Positions 32,478-42,721 of a stretch of 64,000 nucleotides of DNA are shown here, one piece after another. Made by a program: the position numbers and the translations under genes. Below the pieces are notes generated by a model. It saw only the letters and a program-made list of their open reading frames with translations, made no database searches and was not told where the DNA came from. Numbering within the stretch: the stretch's first letter is position 1; the number at the start of each line of letters is the position of its first letter. Source of the DNA: Notolepis coatsorum (Eukaryota; Chordata; Actinopteri; Aulopiformes; Paralepididae); NCBI GenBank assembly GCA_963971535.1, contig OZ020588.1, positions 128,501,583 through 128,565,582 of the forward strand. The letters run 5' to 3'.

Positions 32478-35400
32478 TAATTCAAGATTCAAGATTCAAG
32501 ATTCAAGAGTTTTAATTGTCACGGCATACAGGTATACAATGAAATGCGGCTGGTCTTGCCCGCGACGATGTGCAATACAGTGGTACAAAATATAATAGAA
32601 TCCAATAAAATACAGTGGTACAACATATTAATAGAATCCAATAAAACAGTGCAATAAACAGGTACATGGTGTGCCATCTCGGTATCTGTACATTAGTATT
32701 TACAGAGCATATAGGACATGCTAGTTAGCTTTAGTAGTGCAATACACTGTTCCTGATGTTATACTATTTTAAGTGGCCTTTCCTCTGGCCATAAGTGTGC
32801 GTGTGTGCGGCATGAGTGTTAAAGTGGCTGCTAGTGTGTGAGCGTGCTCAGCGTGCGTGTCGTGTATGTACTTGTGTGTGGATAGTTCAGTTTCTGTGTC
32901 TCTCGATGTTCATTGTTCAAGGCTCTGATGGCCTGGGGGAAGAAGCTTAGCCTAAGCCTCTCCGTCTTAGTCTCTAGAATTCGCAGGCGTCTGCCTGACC
33001 TCAGCAGCTGGAACAGGCTGTTATTGGGGTGGTGGGGGTCTTTCATTATCCTGCAGGCTCTGGATTTGCACCTCTTGTTGTATAGAGCCTGCAGGGGAGG
33101 TAGCGCAATACCCGTGGTACGCTCGGCTGAGCGCACCACACTCTGTAGGGCCTTCTTGTCCTGTGCCGTGCTGTTCCCATACCAGGCAGTGATGTTTCCG
33201 GTCAAGATGCTCTCTACAGCTCCTGAGTAGAAGGACTGAAGTATCTTCCCCGATACTCTGAACTTCCTTAACTGTCTCAGGTGGTAGAGGCGCTGCTTCG
33301 CTTTCTTTACTACTGTGCCTATGTGTGTTGACCATGTCAGGTCCTCTGAGATGTGGACCCCCAGGTACTTGAAGCTGCTCACCCTGTCCACGGTAGCCCC
33401 GTTAATCCTCAGTGGTGTGTGTGTCTCCCGCTGTCCTCTCCTATAATCCACGATCAGCTCCTTGGTTTTACCAATGTTCAGGAGCAGGCTGTTGTCCTGG
33501 CACCAACGTTCCAGTACCTCAACCTCCTCCCGGTAGGCCTTCTCGTCGTTGTCCGAGATCAGCCCCACCACCACCGTGTCGTCGGCGAACTTCACAATGG
33601 AGTTGGAGCTGAACTTGGCCACACAGTCGTGTGTGTAGAGTGAGTACAGCAGGGGGCTTAGAACACAGCCCTGGGGGGACCCGATGCTCAGGGTGATGGT
33701 GTTGGAGGTCTGACCCCCCACCCTGACCGCCTGGGGTCTTTCACTCAGAAAGTCCAGTACCCAGGCGCTCAGGGCGGAGCTCAGGCCTAGCTCGATCAGC
33801 TTGTCCACCAGTCTGGTGGGGACTATGGTGTTGAACGCTGAGCTGTAGTCAATGAACAACAGTCTCACATAGCCCCCCTTCTGACGGTCAAGGTGGGAGA
33901 GAGTGCTGTGCAGTACCTGGGAGACAGCGTCATCAGTGGACCTGTTTGTCCTGTATGCAAATTGCATAGGGTCCATATCGCTGGGGAGAGAGGCACAAAT
34001 GTGGTCCTTGACCAGCCTCTCGAAACATTTCATGACCACAGAGGTGAGTGCCACCGGTCTGTAATCATTTGGACATGTTGGGGAGGGTTTCTTCGGTACA
34101 GGGATGATGGTAGACATCTTGAAGCAGGCAGGGACTACTGACTCCGCCAGGGATTGATTAAATATGGCGGTGAACACCGGGGCAAGCTGGTTTGCACAGG
34201 ACTTAAGTATGCGTCCTGTTATACCATCTGGGCCTGCAGCCTTCCTGGTGTTCACCTGCATAAATGCTCTTCTCACACTGTGTTCCGACAACGAGAGAGC
34301 GCCCCCGCCCCCCCGCGGTTGCCCCCCCCCCTCCACAACAGCCGGTGCGCCAGTGATGTCACTAGCCAGAGGGCTAGCGGCGACACTGTCTACACCGAAC
34401 CGAGCGTAGAAGGAGTTGAGTTTGTCCGCTAGAGAGGCGTCGTCGCTCCCCATTGCGGGGGCGCTGACTTTGTAGTCAGTTATTGTCTTCAGTCCCCTCC
34501 ACAAGCCTCTTGTGTCGTTTTGTGCCATTTGTGTCTCCAGTTTCTCAGCATATGTCCTCTTAGCAAGTTTAACAGCCTTGCGCAGAGTGTAGACTGAAGC
34601 CTTGTATTCTTCCATATTTCCTGACTCTCTGCCCAGGTTATAAGCCGTGGTGCGTGAGTTTAGGGCTGTTCTTATAGTGCTGTCCACCCAAGGTTTCTGG
34701 TTTGGGAAAACCCGCGCCGTCTTTGTGGGGACAATGCCGTCTGCCACTGTTGTTATGTAGCTTACAACGGTATCAGCATACTCGCTGACGTCACTGGCGC
34801 TTTCTTCAAACATGTCCCAGTCTGTATCCTTGAACGCGTCACGGAGCTCGGCCTCTGATTCGTCAGCCCACTTTTTTGTCTCACGTGACACGACGGCTTC
34901 GCGTGATCGCTGTTTGTATGCTGGGATTAAAAAGATGGAGTCGTGATCGCTCGCGTTTACAGAGCCCATCAGTGGCGGAGCCGCTACAGCCTTGTAGGCA
35001 GCTCTGAACGGGGTGTAGCAGTGGTCGAGTGTGTTTCCCCCTCTTGTGGAGCAGGCGATGTGCTGGAAAAAAGTCGGCATCACTTTTTTCAGGTTTGCCT
35101 GGTTGAAATCACCAGTCACTATCGTCGCGGCTTCCGGGTGCTTGATCTGCTGTTTGTTGATGTGGTCGTGTAATTCCCCCAGCGCTTTGCCGGTATTTGC
35201 CTGTGGATGAATATACACGACGGATAAAATGACCGCGGTAAACTCACGGGGTAGGTGATACGGGCGACACAGGATCTGGAGATGTTCCATATCTGGGGAG
35301 CATGAACTTGAGAGGACATGTACTTCCTTGGGATTAACCCAGAGATTGTTCGTGAGGATGCAGACCCCACCTCCGACGCTCTTCCCAGAGGCTGCCGTGC

Positions 35401-35990
35401 GATCTGCTCTCAGGACGGTGAAATTGTCCGATGGAGAGACGCTGTTATCCGGCGTTGCTGGCTTGAGCCATGTCTCAGTGAAACACATGATATTAACGTC
35501 TCTCATCTCCCGTTGGAATCGTACCCTCGCTCTCAAGTCGTCCATCCTTCCCTCCAACGAACGTGCATTCGCCAGAAAGATGGATGGAATTGCTGGACGG
35601 TAAGCAGATCTTTTTAATCTAAGTCTGATACCGCCTCGTCTACCTCTATGTTTCTTTCTGCCGTTTCCTTTGTTGCCGTTCTCCCGCTTGATTTCTGTTA
35701 GCCCTTCTGGGCATAAAGTGTCTCCCAACTCCAATTTGAGTCCGGAGTTTAGGTCCATAAGTGTCTGGCGGTCGTATGACATACCCGCCAGTGATGATTT
35801 AATAAAAAAAGTCGAAAAAACAAACATAATAGCTAAAAATGAGCACAATCGTCGCGGAGCTAAACCAAAGGCGACTGACCGGGGTCGCGCCATAGCTAGA
35901 TGATGAATTGTAAGTAAGGGTGCAATTAGCACCGTGCAATCCATTCTTTGTGGATCCCGCCCTTAAGACCTTAAAGAACACCATAGAACA
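32478..35990 (-). mobile_element. Near full-length LINE with intact ORF
   Basis: A non-LTR retrotransposon on the minus strand. It has a 5' leader near 35945-35990, one long ORF (35944-32831), a 3' UTR and a tail of GAATCTT repeats at 32478-32507. The 3' UTR contains GTGACAATTAAAACTCTTG. The same family occurs 5' truncated at 20411-23050. Jockey-superfamily with an APE endonuclease is clear; Rex1/Babar or a related clade is my best guess. I could not identify the target duplication. Confidence 0.85.
32831..35944 (-). CDS. LINE polyprotein: APE endonuclease and reverse transcriptase
   Basis: This 1037-residue frame is uninterrupted. Residues about 121-340 form an apurinic-type endonuclease: SIFLANARSL, CFTETWL (catalytic Glu about 157), GGGVCILTNN, TGDFNQANL (278-281) and SDHDSIFL (332-335). 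It would nick target DNA for priming. Residues about 590-870 are reverse transcriptase: [62 protein letters not shown] and [11 protein letters not shown] with the catalytic FADD near 786. A hydrophobic stretch lies at about 34-52. The first methionine at 35944 may not be the true start; M18 and M55 are alternatives. All expected catalytic residues are present, so the protein could still be functional. Confidence 0.85.
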   Translation of the reverse strand: MDCTVLIAPLLTIHHLAMARPRSVAFGLAPRRLCSFLAIMFVFSTFFIKSSLAGMSYDRQTLMDLNSGLKLELGDTLCPEGLTEIKRENGNKGNGRKKHRGRRGGIRLRLKRSAYRPAIPSIFLANARSLEGRMDDLRARVRFQREMRDVNIMCFTETWLKPATPDNSVSPSDNFTVLRADRTAASGKSVGGGVCILTNNLWVNPKEVHVLSSSCSPDMEHLQILCRPYHLPREFTAVILSVVYIHPQANTGKALGELHDHINKQQIKHPEAATIVTGDFNQANLKKVMPTFFQHIACSTRGGNTLDHCYTPFRAAYKAVAAPPLMGSVNASDHDSIFLIPAYKQRSREAVVSRETKKWADESEAELRDAFKDTDWDMFEESASDVSEYADTVVSYITTVADGIVPTKTARVFPNQKPWVDSTIRTALNSRTTAYNLGRESGNMEEYKASVYTLRKAVKLAKRTYAEKLETQMAQNDTRGLWRGLKTITDYKVSAPAMGSDDASLADKLNSFYARFGVDSVAASPLASDITGAPAVVEGGGQPRGGGGALSLSEHSVRRAFMQVNTRKAAGPDGITGRILKSCANQLAPVFTAIFNQSLAESVVPACFKMSTIIPVPKKPSPTCPNDYRPVALTSVVMKCFERLVKDHICASLPSDMDPMQFAYRTNRSTDDAVSQVLHSTLSHLDRQKGGYVRLLFIDYSSAFNTIVPTRLVDKLIELGLSSALSAWVLDFLSERPQAVRVGGQTSNTITLSIGSPQGCVLSPLLYSLYTHDCVAKFSSNSIVKFADDTVVVGLISDNDEKAYREEVEVLERWCQDNSLLLNIGKTKELIVDYRRGQRETHTPLRINGATVDRVSSFKYLGVHISEDLTWSTHIGTVVKKAKQRLYHLRQLRKFRVSGKILQSFYSGAVESILTGNITAWYGNSTAQDKKALQSVVRSAERTTGIALPPLQALYNKRCKSRACRIMKDPHHPNNSLFQLLRSGRRLRILETKTERLRLSFFPQAIRALNNEHRETQKLNYPHTSTYTTRTLSTLTH

Positions 35991-36339
35991 ATATATACTG
36001 TTTTGGTATAAAAAAACTAATTGCATTTTTTGGGTGTAGGATATTGTTCTGGAAAATGCTCAGAAACCCCCTGAATTGTTAATATTAGGGGTTGGGGGGA
36101 AATGATACAGCAATATATAGCACAATTGTGTGTGTCAATATTATATCAATACAGTGTTATATAAACATTAAAAATTAAATAATACTAATAATTTTTTTGC
36201 TTGACAGAAGAATTATTGGAATGAGGTGAACAGACTGAAATCGTTATCTTATTAGATGAAATAGATTATGTATATATATATTTGTATTGCAGATTTTAGT
36301 TTTCCGTTGGGGAAATAAAGGGGAGACTCGTGCCCAGAG
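35991..36339. other. No recognisable feature
   Basis: AT-rich, noncoding. Confidence 0.3.
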
Positions 36340-36620
36340 AACCCATTTTCATTCAGATATCTTGAGGTGAGAGGTCAAGGGACCTCTTTGAAAATGGCCA
36401 TGCCAGTTTTTCCCTAACTTTTCCCTAGTGTTGTCTAACTTTGGAGCATTATTTAGACCCCTTCCTGACAAGCTAGCATGATATGGTTGGTACCAATATA
36501 ACCCTAGGGTCGTCTAGTTCCATATGATACCAGATTCATATGACATCTTCATTCCAGCTTTAAAACTGAGCCCACTACAACCTCTGAAAGACAGTAATGT
36601 CTCTGAAGGTTAAATATTTT
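36340..36620 (+). repeat. Interspersed repeat common in fish
   Basis: ATATCTTGAGGTGAGAGGTC, AAAATGGCCATGCCAGTTTT, GACAAGCTAGCATGATATGG, GGTTGGTACCAATATAACCC and AGCTTTAAAACTGAGCCC form a series I recognise as a widespread teleost repeat, probably a non-autonomous DNA transposon. The ends are not resolved. Confidence 0.5.
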
Positions 36621-37329
36621 CATAATTTCGAATGAGACAGTTCTCATCTGACATGGTCCAGGAATGAGGAACGTTGTAGACTCAACCACTAAATTACGAT
36701 TGCATTCCACAATTGAATTGTGCTTGGTTTAGTATCATTCCAAATGATTGAAAATCTTACACAATGCAGCTTTAAAAGACACCATCACTGGGTGGAGATG
36801 ACATTATGCCTTAGTCGTATATGGTTGTAATAGTGCCTGTTAGGATGGACACACACTACAAACATTTGACAAGATAGAACCAGTTAGGCCATCCCACAGG
36901 GCCAGACTGAGACAACAATTAAGCCTGGCAGGAATCATACACCCACTCAGTCCACCTTACCTGCACACATGTATAGCATACACTCACACACACACACACT
37001 AAGACTAAGTGCTACAAACCTAATCATAGTCAATTGAACACAACTTCCAGTAAAAACATTATATCCCATATAGGCCTAATGGTTACAGCATTATTCAATT
37101 CCACATAATGGCTAAATAATCACCAAAGCCCATTCATTTCCATAAAGGCTGACAGTCACAGCAGCACTCTGGTCCAGTGCTGTTCTCTTCCCTACTGTAC
37201 ATACCATTACATCTTCTCACCAATTTTAGGCCCTCCATACAACACTCAAAACAGGACTCCTATGATCATATTGTGGTCTTACAATGTATTGTGGTCAACA
37301 GTGTGTTGACCACACTCATGTTTGTTGAC
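36621..37329. other. Mostly unassigned
   Basis: GATTGAAAATCTTACACAAT at about 36747 resembles ATTGAAAATCTTACGCATTG at 1231, so a small shared repeat end is present. The rest shows no gene or repeat. Confidence 0.3.
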
Positions 37330-38396
37330 CACACCCATCATTGTGTTGACAACCTAGGATGGCTTAGAGTAGACGACAGAGTACAGCAACGTGCAATGGG
37401 CCTGGTCTACAAGATACACTACACGACCAAGGTACCCATGTACATGTCAAAATACTTCCCAAAGGTCAGTGAATACCACGACCACAACACCAGAGGGAGC
37501 TCCACAAATCATGTTAAACCCAGATTCGGCTCAAACAAGGGACTAAACACGTTTCGCAATTATGCCACATCAATGTGGAACGCCCTACCCACAGCTGTAA
37601 AGGAATGTGGATCACTACCCACTGCAATTCGAAACTGGCCCCTGTAAATGTCCTAACCCAACCCCCTCCAATGTACAGTAAAATAACCCAAGAATACACG
37701 AGACCCTCTTCTACCAAGTATGGTTTCGTTGATATTCCAATGTACAGTTTTGCTTGCACAGTTGTAGTTTCCCCCACCCCGCCTACCCAACCCACCCCAC
37801 CCACCCAACCACCTCCAATGTACAGTCCCCCCCCCACCCCACCTACCCAACTTCCTCCAATGTACAGTTTCTACGTCAAATGTATATACTCTCTTTGTTA
37901 GACTCTTTTTGTATCACAAACAGTACTGTATTTGTAAATCTGGTATGTCATAAATGTATAGATGTAGCAGTACTGTATCTGTATGTCGTGTATGTCATAT
38001 ATGTTATGATGAATTGAAAATAGGGGACCCTGATGTAAACAAGACGAAAGTCTTTCTCTGGTCTGCATCCCCTTAACAATTGTGTGTTTTGAGCTGTACT
38101 GTACTGTATCCATTCTGATTGATTGAAAAGTTTATTAACAGATTGCAGAATGGGTACAGTACAGTACAGCTCAATACATACAATTGTTAAGGGGATGCAG
38201 ACCAGAGAAAGACTTTCGTCTTGTTTACATCAGGGTCCCCCATTTTCAATTCATCATAACATATATGACATACATGACATACAGATAGACAGTACTGCTA
38301 CATCTATACATTTATGATATATCAGATTTGACAATCTGCAGATTCTGCAATCTGTTAATAAAGTTTTCAATCAATCAATCAATCAATCAATCAAAC
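37330..38396 (+). mobile_element. LINE 3' portion with C-terminal ORF and tail
   Basis: The plus-strand frame ending at 37647 reads NLGWLRVDDRVQQRAMGLVY, VSEYHDHNTRGSSTNHV and NYATSMWNALPTAVKECGSL, the C-terminal region of CR1/L2/Rex1-type LINEs. A 3' UTR with four CCAATGTACAGT words follows. The 3' end is GCAATCTGTTAATAAAGTTT and a tail of CAAT repeats to 38396. The reverse transcriptase is missing. An antisense copy of the same tail is inserted at 38117-38342. Confidence 0.7.
38117..38342 (-). mobile_element. Antisense LINE tail inserted into the same LINE family
   Basis: GATTGATTGAAAAGTTTATT to TCAATTCATCATAAC is the inverted 3' end of the surrounding family. The site carries ATTCTG (38112-38117) before and GATTCTG (ending 38348) after, a 6-bp duplication, so this is a separate short insertion. 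The outer element resumes exactly with CAATCTGTTAATAAAG. Confidence 0.65.
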
Positions 38397-38729
38397 AGCA
38401 ACTTAGATTACCGGTAAGTACTAGTCAACAGAGACAGATAAGAGACCTACCTCAATTTGCCGATCTTTGCAATCTTGTCAGTTATGCTGCAGACCTGCAG
38501 TCCTACAAGTTGGCGTATCCCCTTCTCTGTGGTTTATATAGGGCCATATGTGGGGCTTGTAGCCTACACTGGCCTGAGATTTGAAATGTGCAACATTAGT
38601 TTTCTTGACATCTCAGCTAACTGGCTCTGTGTGGACAACATAGAGCCATGAAATGTAACATTGCCCAGTTTTGCCCAAGCTGTTTTAAAACTGTGAAAAC
38701 GCGGGATAGCATCATGTTCTGTCCTCATC
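38397..38729. other. No recognisable feature
   Basis: Noncoding, with no repeat recognised. Confidence 0.3.
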
Positions 38730-39010
38730 ATTCATCACTGTATATTGTATTCTAGAGTCAATTGGCCTGCTCTGTCAAGATATCGGCTTAGTCATTTGTA
38801 TGTTTTTATCTATAAAACCATTCTGGGTAGACTCCCCTGTTATTTATCCGTCTTGCTAACCAGAAAACAGGGCAAATATGGGTTATGGTCTCAGGACACT
38901 GTACTAATGTAATGTGCTATTCCTAGAGTTCCGACTGAATTAGGAAAGAAGGCCTTTATTTCTTATGCACCGTCTGTAAACTCCAGAATCTAGTCACTCT
39001 TAATTAATTT
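38730..39010 (+). mobile_element. Decayed LINE C-terminal fragment
   Basis: Broken frames read like a CR1-type C-terminus: FIYKAILG-like, then CYLSVLLTRKQGKYGLWSQD and VPRVPTELGKKAFISYAP in different frames. Frameshifts are evident, so it is an old fragment. Confidence 0.5.
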
Positions 39011-39109
39011 AAAAGCATGGTGAAAGCTATACTAATTAACTCTATTGATGTTTGTAATTGTTTAAATTAGATTAGGCCTACTTGGCTTCCCTGCACTTTT
39101 ACTGTAAAC

Positions 39110-39272
<163 letters not shown>

Positions 39273-39387
39273 AATCTCAACTTTACAGCAGCTTCATCGC
39301 CTCCTCTGCTTTACTCTCTGCCTCTCCACCTCTTGGTCTTTTGTCATCAGGGTCTGTTGTTGAAAAGCACAACAATCTCTCAAGGCT

Positions 39388-39525
39388 CTCACTGCTCAGC
39401 ACAGTTACCCTGACGGAGGCTAAACAAACCAATCACTGCTCAGCACAGTTACGCTGATGGAGGCTAAACAAACCAATCACTGCTCAGTACAGTTACCCTG
39501 ACGGAAGCTAAACAAACCAATTACT
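39388..39525 (+). repeat. 43-bp minisatellite, three copies
   Basis: TCACTGCTCAGCACAGTTAC plus GGAGGCTAAACAAACCAA is repeated three times with few changes. Confidence 0.8.
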
Positions 39526-39959
39526 GCTTGATTCTTCTCAACATCAATTGCTGACATTTTGATCAATCAATAATTTTCTATTACTAATAAGCAAGTGCCG
39601 AACTGATGCGTTCAGCGGTGGCCCGGACATCTCCTGGCTAAATATCAGTCTTGTGGCTCAACAACTGACATCTAAACAGTCCAGTAGATGGCAGTAAGAA
39701 ACAGTAATCCTGTAGGCACACACTCCATTATCCTGTACATTGGTTATCATTCAGACAATTTAGAAATAAATCCACCTCAACTGGATTATCTAGACTATTA
39801 TCTAGACGTTATTACTAGCTCTTATTCAAACTCAAACAAAAACAAAACCACTAATTAGTAATTACCTACCTACACATGTTAAAGTAGATACCTGTGTGAT
39901 CTCTGAATTACATTATCTAGCCTTCACTGAGGCTGGTAATTTAGATATATATATATTTT
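39526..39959. other. No recognisable feature
   Basis: AT-rich noncoding DNA. Confidence 0.3.
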
Positions 39960-40170
39960 TTAAACTGGCTGCCCCAGTTATTACTTAACAGTTAGCATAC
40001 ATATTTAATCTCCATAGCTTTTTCCTCTAGTTTGGAAATCTGCCAGGGTGATACCCCTGCACAAAGGAGGTGATAGGGATAATTTGGACAACTATCATCC
40101 TATTTCCAGGCTTGGCAAAAGTTCTTGAGACCTCTGTAAATAATCAACTCAAGTCAGTATTGGCTTGAAT
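39960..40170 (+). mobile_element. Decayed LINE reverse-transcriptase fragment
   Basis: Translated in broken frames, it resembles WKSARVIPLHKGGDRDN, NYHPISRL and AKVLETSVNNQLKS, the entry to the RT domain of CR1-type LINEs. Frameshifts show it is inactive. Confidence 0.5.
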
Positions 40171-40284
40171 AGTGGTGCATGTGATTGGTTTTAGGATCTA
40201 TCTTCTATGCATTAGTGTGTGAAATTGGGTCCTGCTCAATCTGTGTTTTATGTGTACTGTATTGCTGACATGTTCAGTTGGCCA

Positions 40285-41733
40285 TTAACTCAATCAGCGC
40301 CAGACCCGAGGATAGTCAGGTTATCTCACCGACCGCTCAGCGCCAGACCAGAGTATAGTCGGGTTTTCATCGTTATTTCTTTTATTCGATATTTCCATTC
40401 ATTACAGGCACACAGACTCAGGGTTAACATGGTGAATCATCCTGAGAATGCCAAAGTGCAATACCGGCCGCATCCTCCCAGGTGGCAGTATCGAGCACCC
40501 TTTGAAACCTTATATCTTGGCCTGTGCAACGGTCAAATGTCTCCGGATGCACTTTTCTTTGTCAGGCGAGTCGAGCGGCTATCCCGATCACATTGAGAAG
40601 CGTCAAATGCCCCCGATGCATCTGTTGTAGTGGATTATGTTGGCGACACGATGGACACCAATACTTGGACTCGTGATCAGACAATTGGAATATTCTTTTT
40701 GGGGTACCTCCTAGTGAAGGTAAGGACTAAATTATATCAATCCTGCTTTGATCCAACCATGATTTCACCTAGATCGCAACGTGTGTGTGTAACGTTACTC
40801 CACAACGTATGCCGTTGGTGACAATCAAAGCATCAAAAAACGACCCCCCCCCCTTTCATGCAATCATGATGAAACATAATACCTATTATATAAATTTGAT
40901 TTGGAAATAGTAGCGTGTCCAGTCGAGAAACGGCAATGCTTTTAATGAAATTCACGTTTTGCTGCATATCGTCGTTTTCTGGGATTAGACAGGATCACTC
41001 TAAAACTATACGCGAACGTATTGATGAAAAAATTAATAATTTTTCACATATTGAATGATAGATAGTTGATGTCAAATGGGCCATAGTATTGTATCCATAG
41101 CATAGCTATAATATAGAATATATATATAGCCCTGCAAACACCGCCACTTATTCCTATCTTTTAGAGCAGGGGTCTCAAACTCGCGGCCCGCGGGCCAATT
41201 GCGGCCTGCTGGATGATATTTTGCTGCCCCCCAGATGATTTCCAAAAAAAAAAGATAAAAAAGATTTATTTTTTTATTTTTTATTTTTTTGCAGTCATGT
41301 CATCACAAACACTGGCATTTATAGGGTACAAATAAAACAATTCCTGCACCAGAATGCAGGAAATGAAGTCTTTGTAACACAAAATCTCCTGGTGGGGGAC
41401 CCCCCGCTTAAAAAGTGGCTTGATTGGGGCTATATTTCGCACTATATTTCCTGGCCTGAATGATTTCCCCAGTCCGGCCCTGGTTAAAAGCCTCCAATAC
41501 TTATTAGTGTGTGTGCGTTTGAACGTTTGCATGTTTCAACCATACATTTCCATTAAAATAAAAAAATACTTGAAACCCTTTTTGTGTGGAATATTTGATG
41601 CGGCCCAGCCTCACCCAGACTCTACTTCCAGCGGCCCCCAGGTAAATTGAGTTTGAGACCCCTGTTTTAGAGCATTGGCGTGGTAGGAAGTTGGAACTAA
41701 GATGCTCTAGGCCTCCGGTGCTGAATGAGTTAA
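40285..41733. mobile_element. TTAA-flanked DNA transposon with nested hAT
   Basis: TTAA lies at 40285-40288 and 41730-41733. Inside are the inverted ends CTCAATCAGCGCC and CTCATTCAGCACC. The body shares, in inverted order, the landmarks of the copies at 4132-4740 and 46995-47345. Removing the nested hAT leaves roughly 0.94 kb. A short frame at about 40590-40720 (MDTNTWTRDQTIGIFFLGYL) is not a domain I know. TTAA targeting suggests a piggyBac- or Kolobok-related family. Confidence 0.65.
41167..41664. mobile_element. Non-autonomous hAT (Charlie-like), 8-bp TSD
   Basis: The ends are CAGGGGTCTCAAACTC and the inverse GAGTTTGAGACCCCTG. A perfect duplication TTTTAGAG lies at 41159-41166 and 41665-41672. 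CGGCCCGCGGGCCAATTGCG near the left end and GCGGCCCCCAGG near the right are typical of this hAT group. The 498-bp body has no transposase. Confidence 0.88.
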
Positions 41734-41984
41734 GAACTTGCAGCTTTTTTTGTTCTTCAGGAAGCTTTTATCAATCTTGTCCTCGATGCTAGTACAATTA
41801 AATGTATGCTGTTCTCCAGAGCCAGACATGTTGATTATGATGAAGTACATATGTAACGGATGGTACAGCGAAGCACAGTCACGATGGACTTCCGATGTTG
41901 TGAAGTGACTGGGGCGAGTACCGGTGCTATGGGTTAAACTCACTCTCACCCTCAAAAGACACATAGACACGTTACAAAGCAGTG

Positions 41985-42060
41985 AGTTCACCTCTTGGTA
42001 TAGAGGTCTGTGCTGTTGCCCGTGGTGTGGGAGACCACGGGTTCGAAACTCCATCGGGGC
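41985..42060 (+). repeat. tRNA-like SINE head
   Basis: TGGTATAGAGG fits the pol III A box, and GTTCGAAAC about 35 bases later fits the B box, with GTGGTGTGGGAGACCAC between. No proper acceptor stem is seen, so it is more likely a SINE head than a tRNA gene. A tandem GT-rich body follows. Confidence 0.4.
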
Positions 42061-42365
42061 ATCGAAGTTTAAGGTGTATTTGTGTTTGTGCTGTTGCGTT
42101 TTTGTTCCTGTGTGTTTGTGTTGTGTGCTTGCATTGTTGTGTGTTTGTGTTGTTGTGTTTTTGTTCCTGTGTGTTTGTGTTGTTGTGTGTTTGTGTTGGT
42201 GTTTGTGTTGTTGTGTGTTTGTTACTGTGTGTTTGTGTTGGTGTTTGTGTTGTTGTGTGTTTGTTACTGTGTGTTTGTGTTGGTGTTTGTGTTGTTGTGT
42301 GTTTGTTACTGTGTGTTTGTGTTGGTGTTTGTGTTGTTGTATGTTTGTGTTCCTGTGTGTTAATG
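42061..42365 (+). repeat. TGTTTGTG-rich tandem array
   Basis: Units of about 40 bases built from TGTTTGTGTTGGTGTTTGTG and GTTGTGTGTTTGTTACTG repeat, with shorter units at the left. Reading frames on both strands remain open because of the repeat. Confidence 0.8.
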
Positions 42366-42515
42366 GCTGTAAAAGCAGCATTATATCAATAGCATCTTAT
42401 CTCTCACCTTCCTGAGTGACATGATCCCACAGACCTCCCACCTGGTGTTTGCTTACCTGCCATGACCCCACTAACCCTAACACACACAGTCATACTGACA
42501 TCAGTCCAACACACA
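42100..42515 (+). repeat. Duplicated block, partner at 47712-47912
   Basis: GTAAAAGCAGCATTATATCA, ATCTTATCTCTCACCTTCCT, GAGTGACATGATC and GTGTTTGCTTACCTGCCAT occur in both places in the same orientation, preceded by the TGTTTGTG array and followed by a CA-rich stretch. It may be a repeat family or a local duplication. Confidence 0.7.
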
Positions 42516-42721
42516 AACGCATGCACACACACACTTACACACACACAACTGTCGGGCACAGAGTTTAAATTAAGGTCTTGTTGAGCAATCTTCCAAAATA
42601 ATTTTTTACATGATAGGAAAGTACATACCTTCAAAATAAGCCATCACTTGCACAAATCAGGCGGATACTTTTCAATCTACAGTATGTCTTATGAACCATG
42701 ATGCTAACACAATTCCTATTT

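Noticed and set aside
32831-35944. Host gene reading of the 1037-residue ORF
   Set aside because: The endonuclease and RT motifs, the GAATCTT tail and a second truncated copy show it is a LINE.
41985-42060. Functional tRNA gene
   Set aside because: A and B boxes are present but the acceptor and anticodon stems do not fold properly and a tandem body follows, so a SINE head is more likely.
41707-42381. 224-codon frame rich in H, N, T and Q on the minus strand
   Set aside because: It follows from the TGTTTGTG tandem array, with similar frames open on the other strand.
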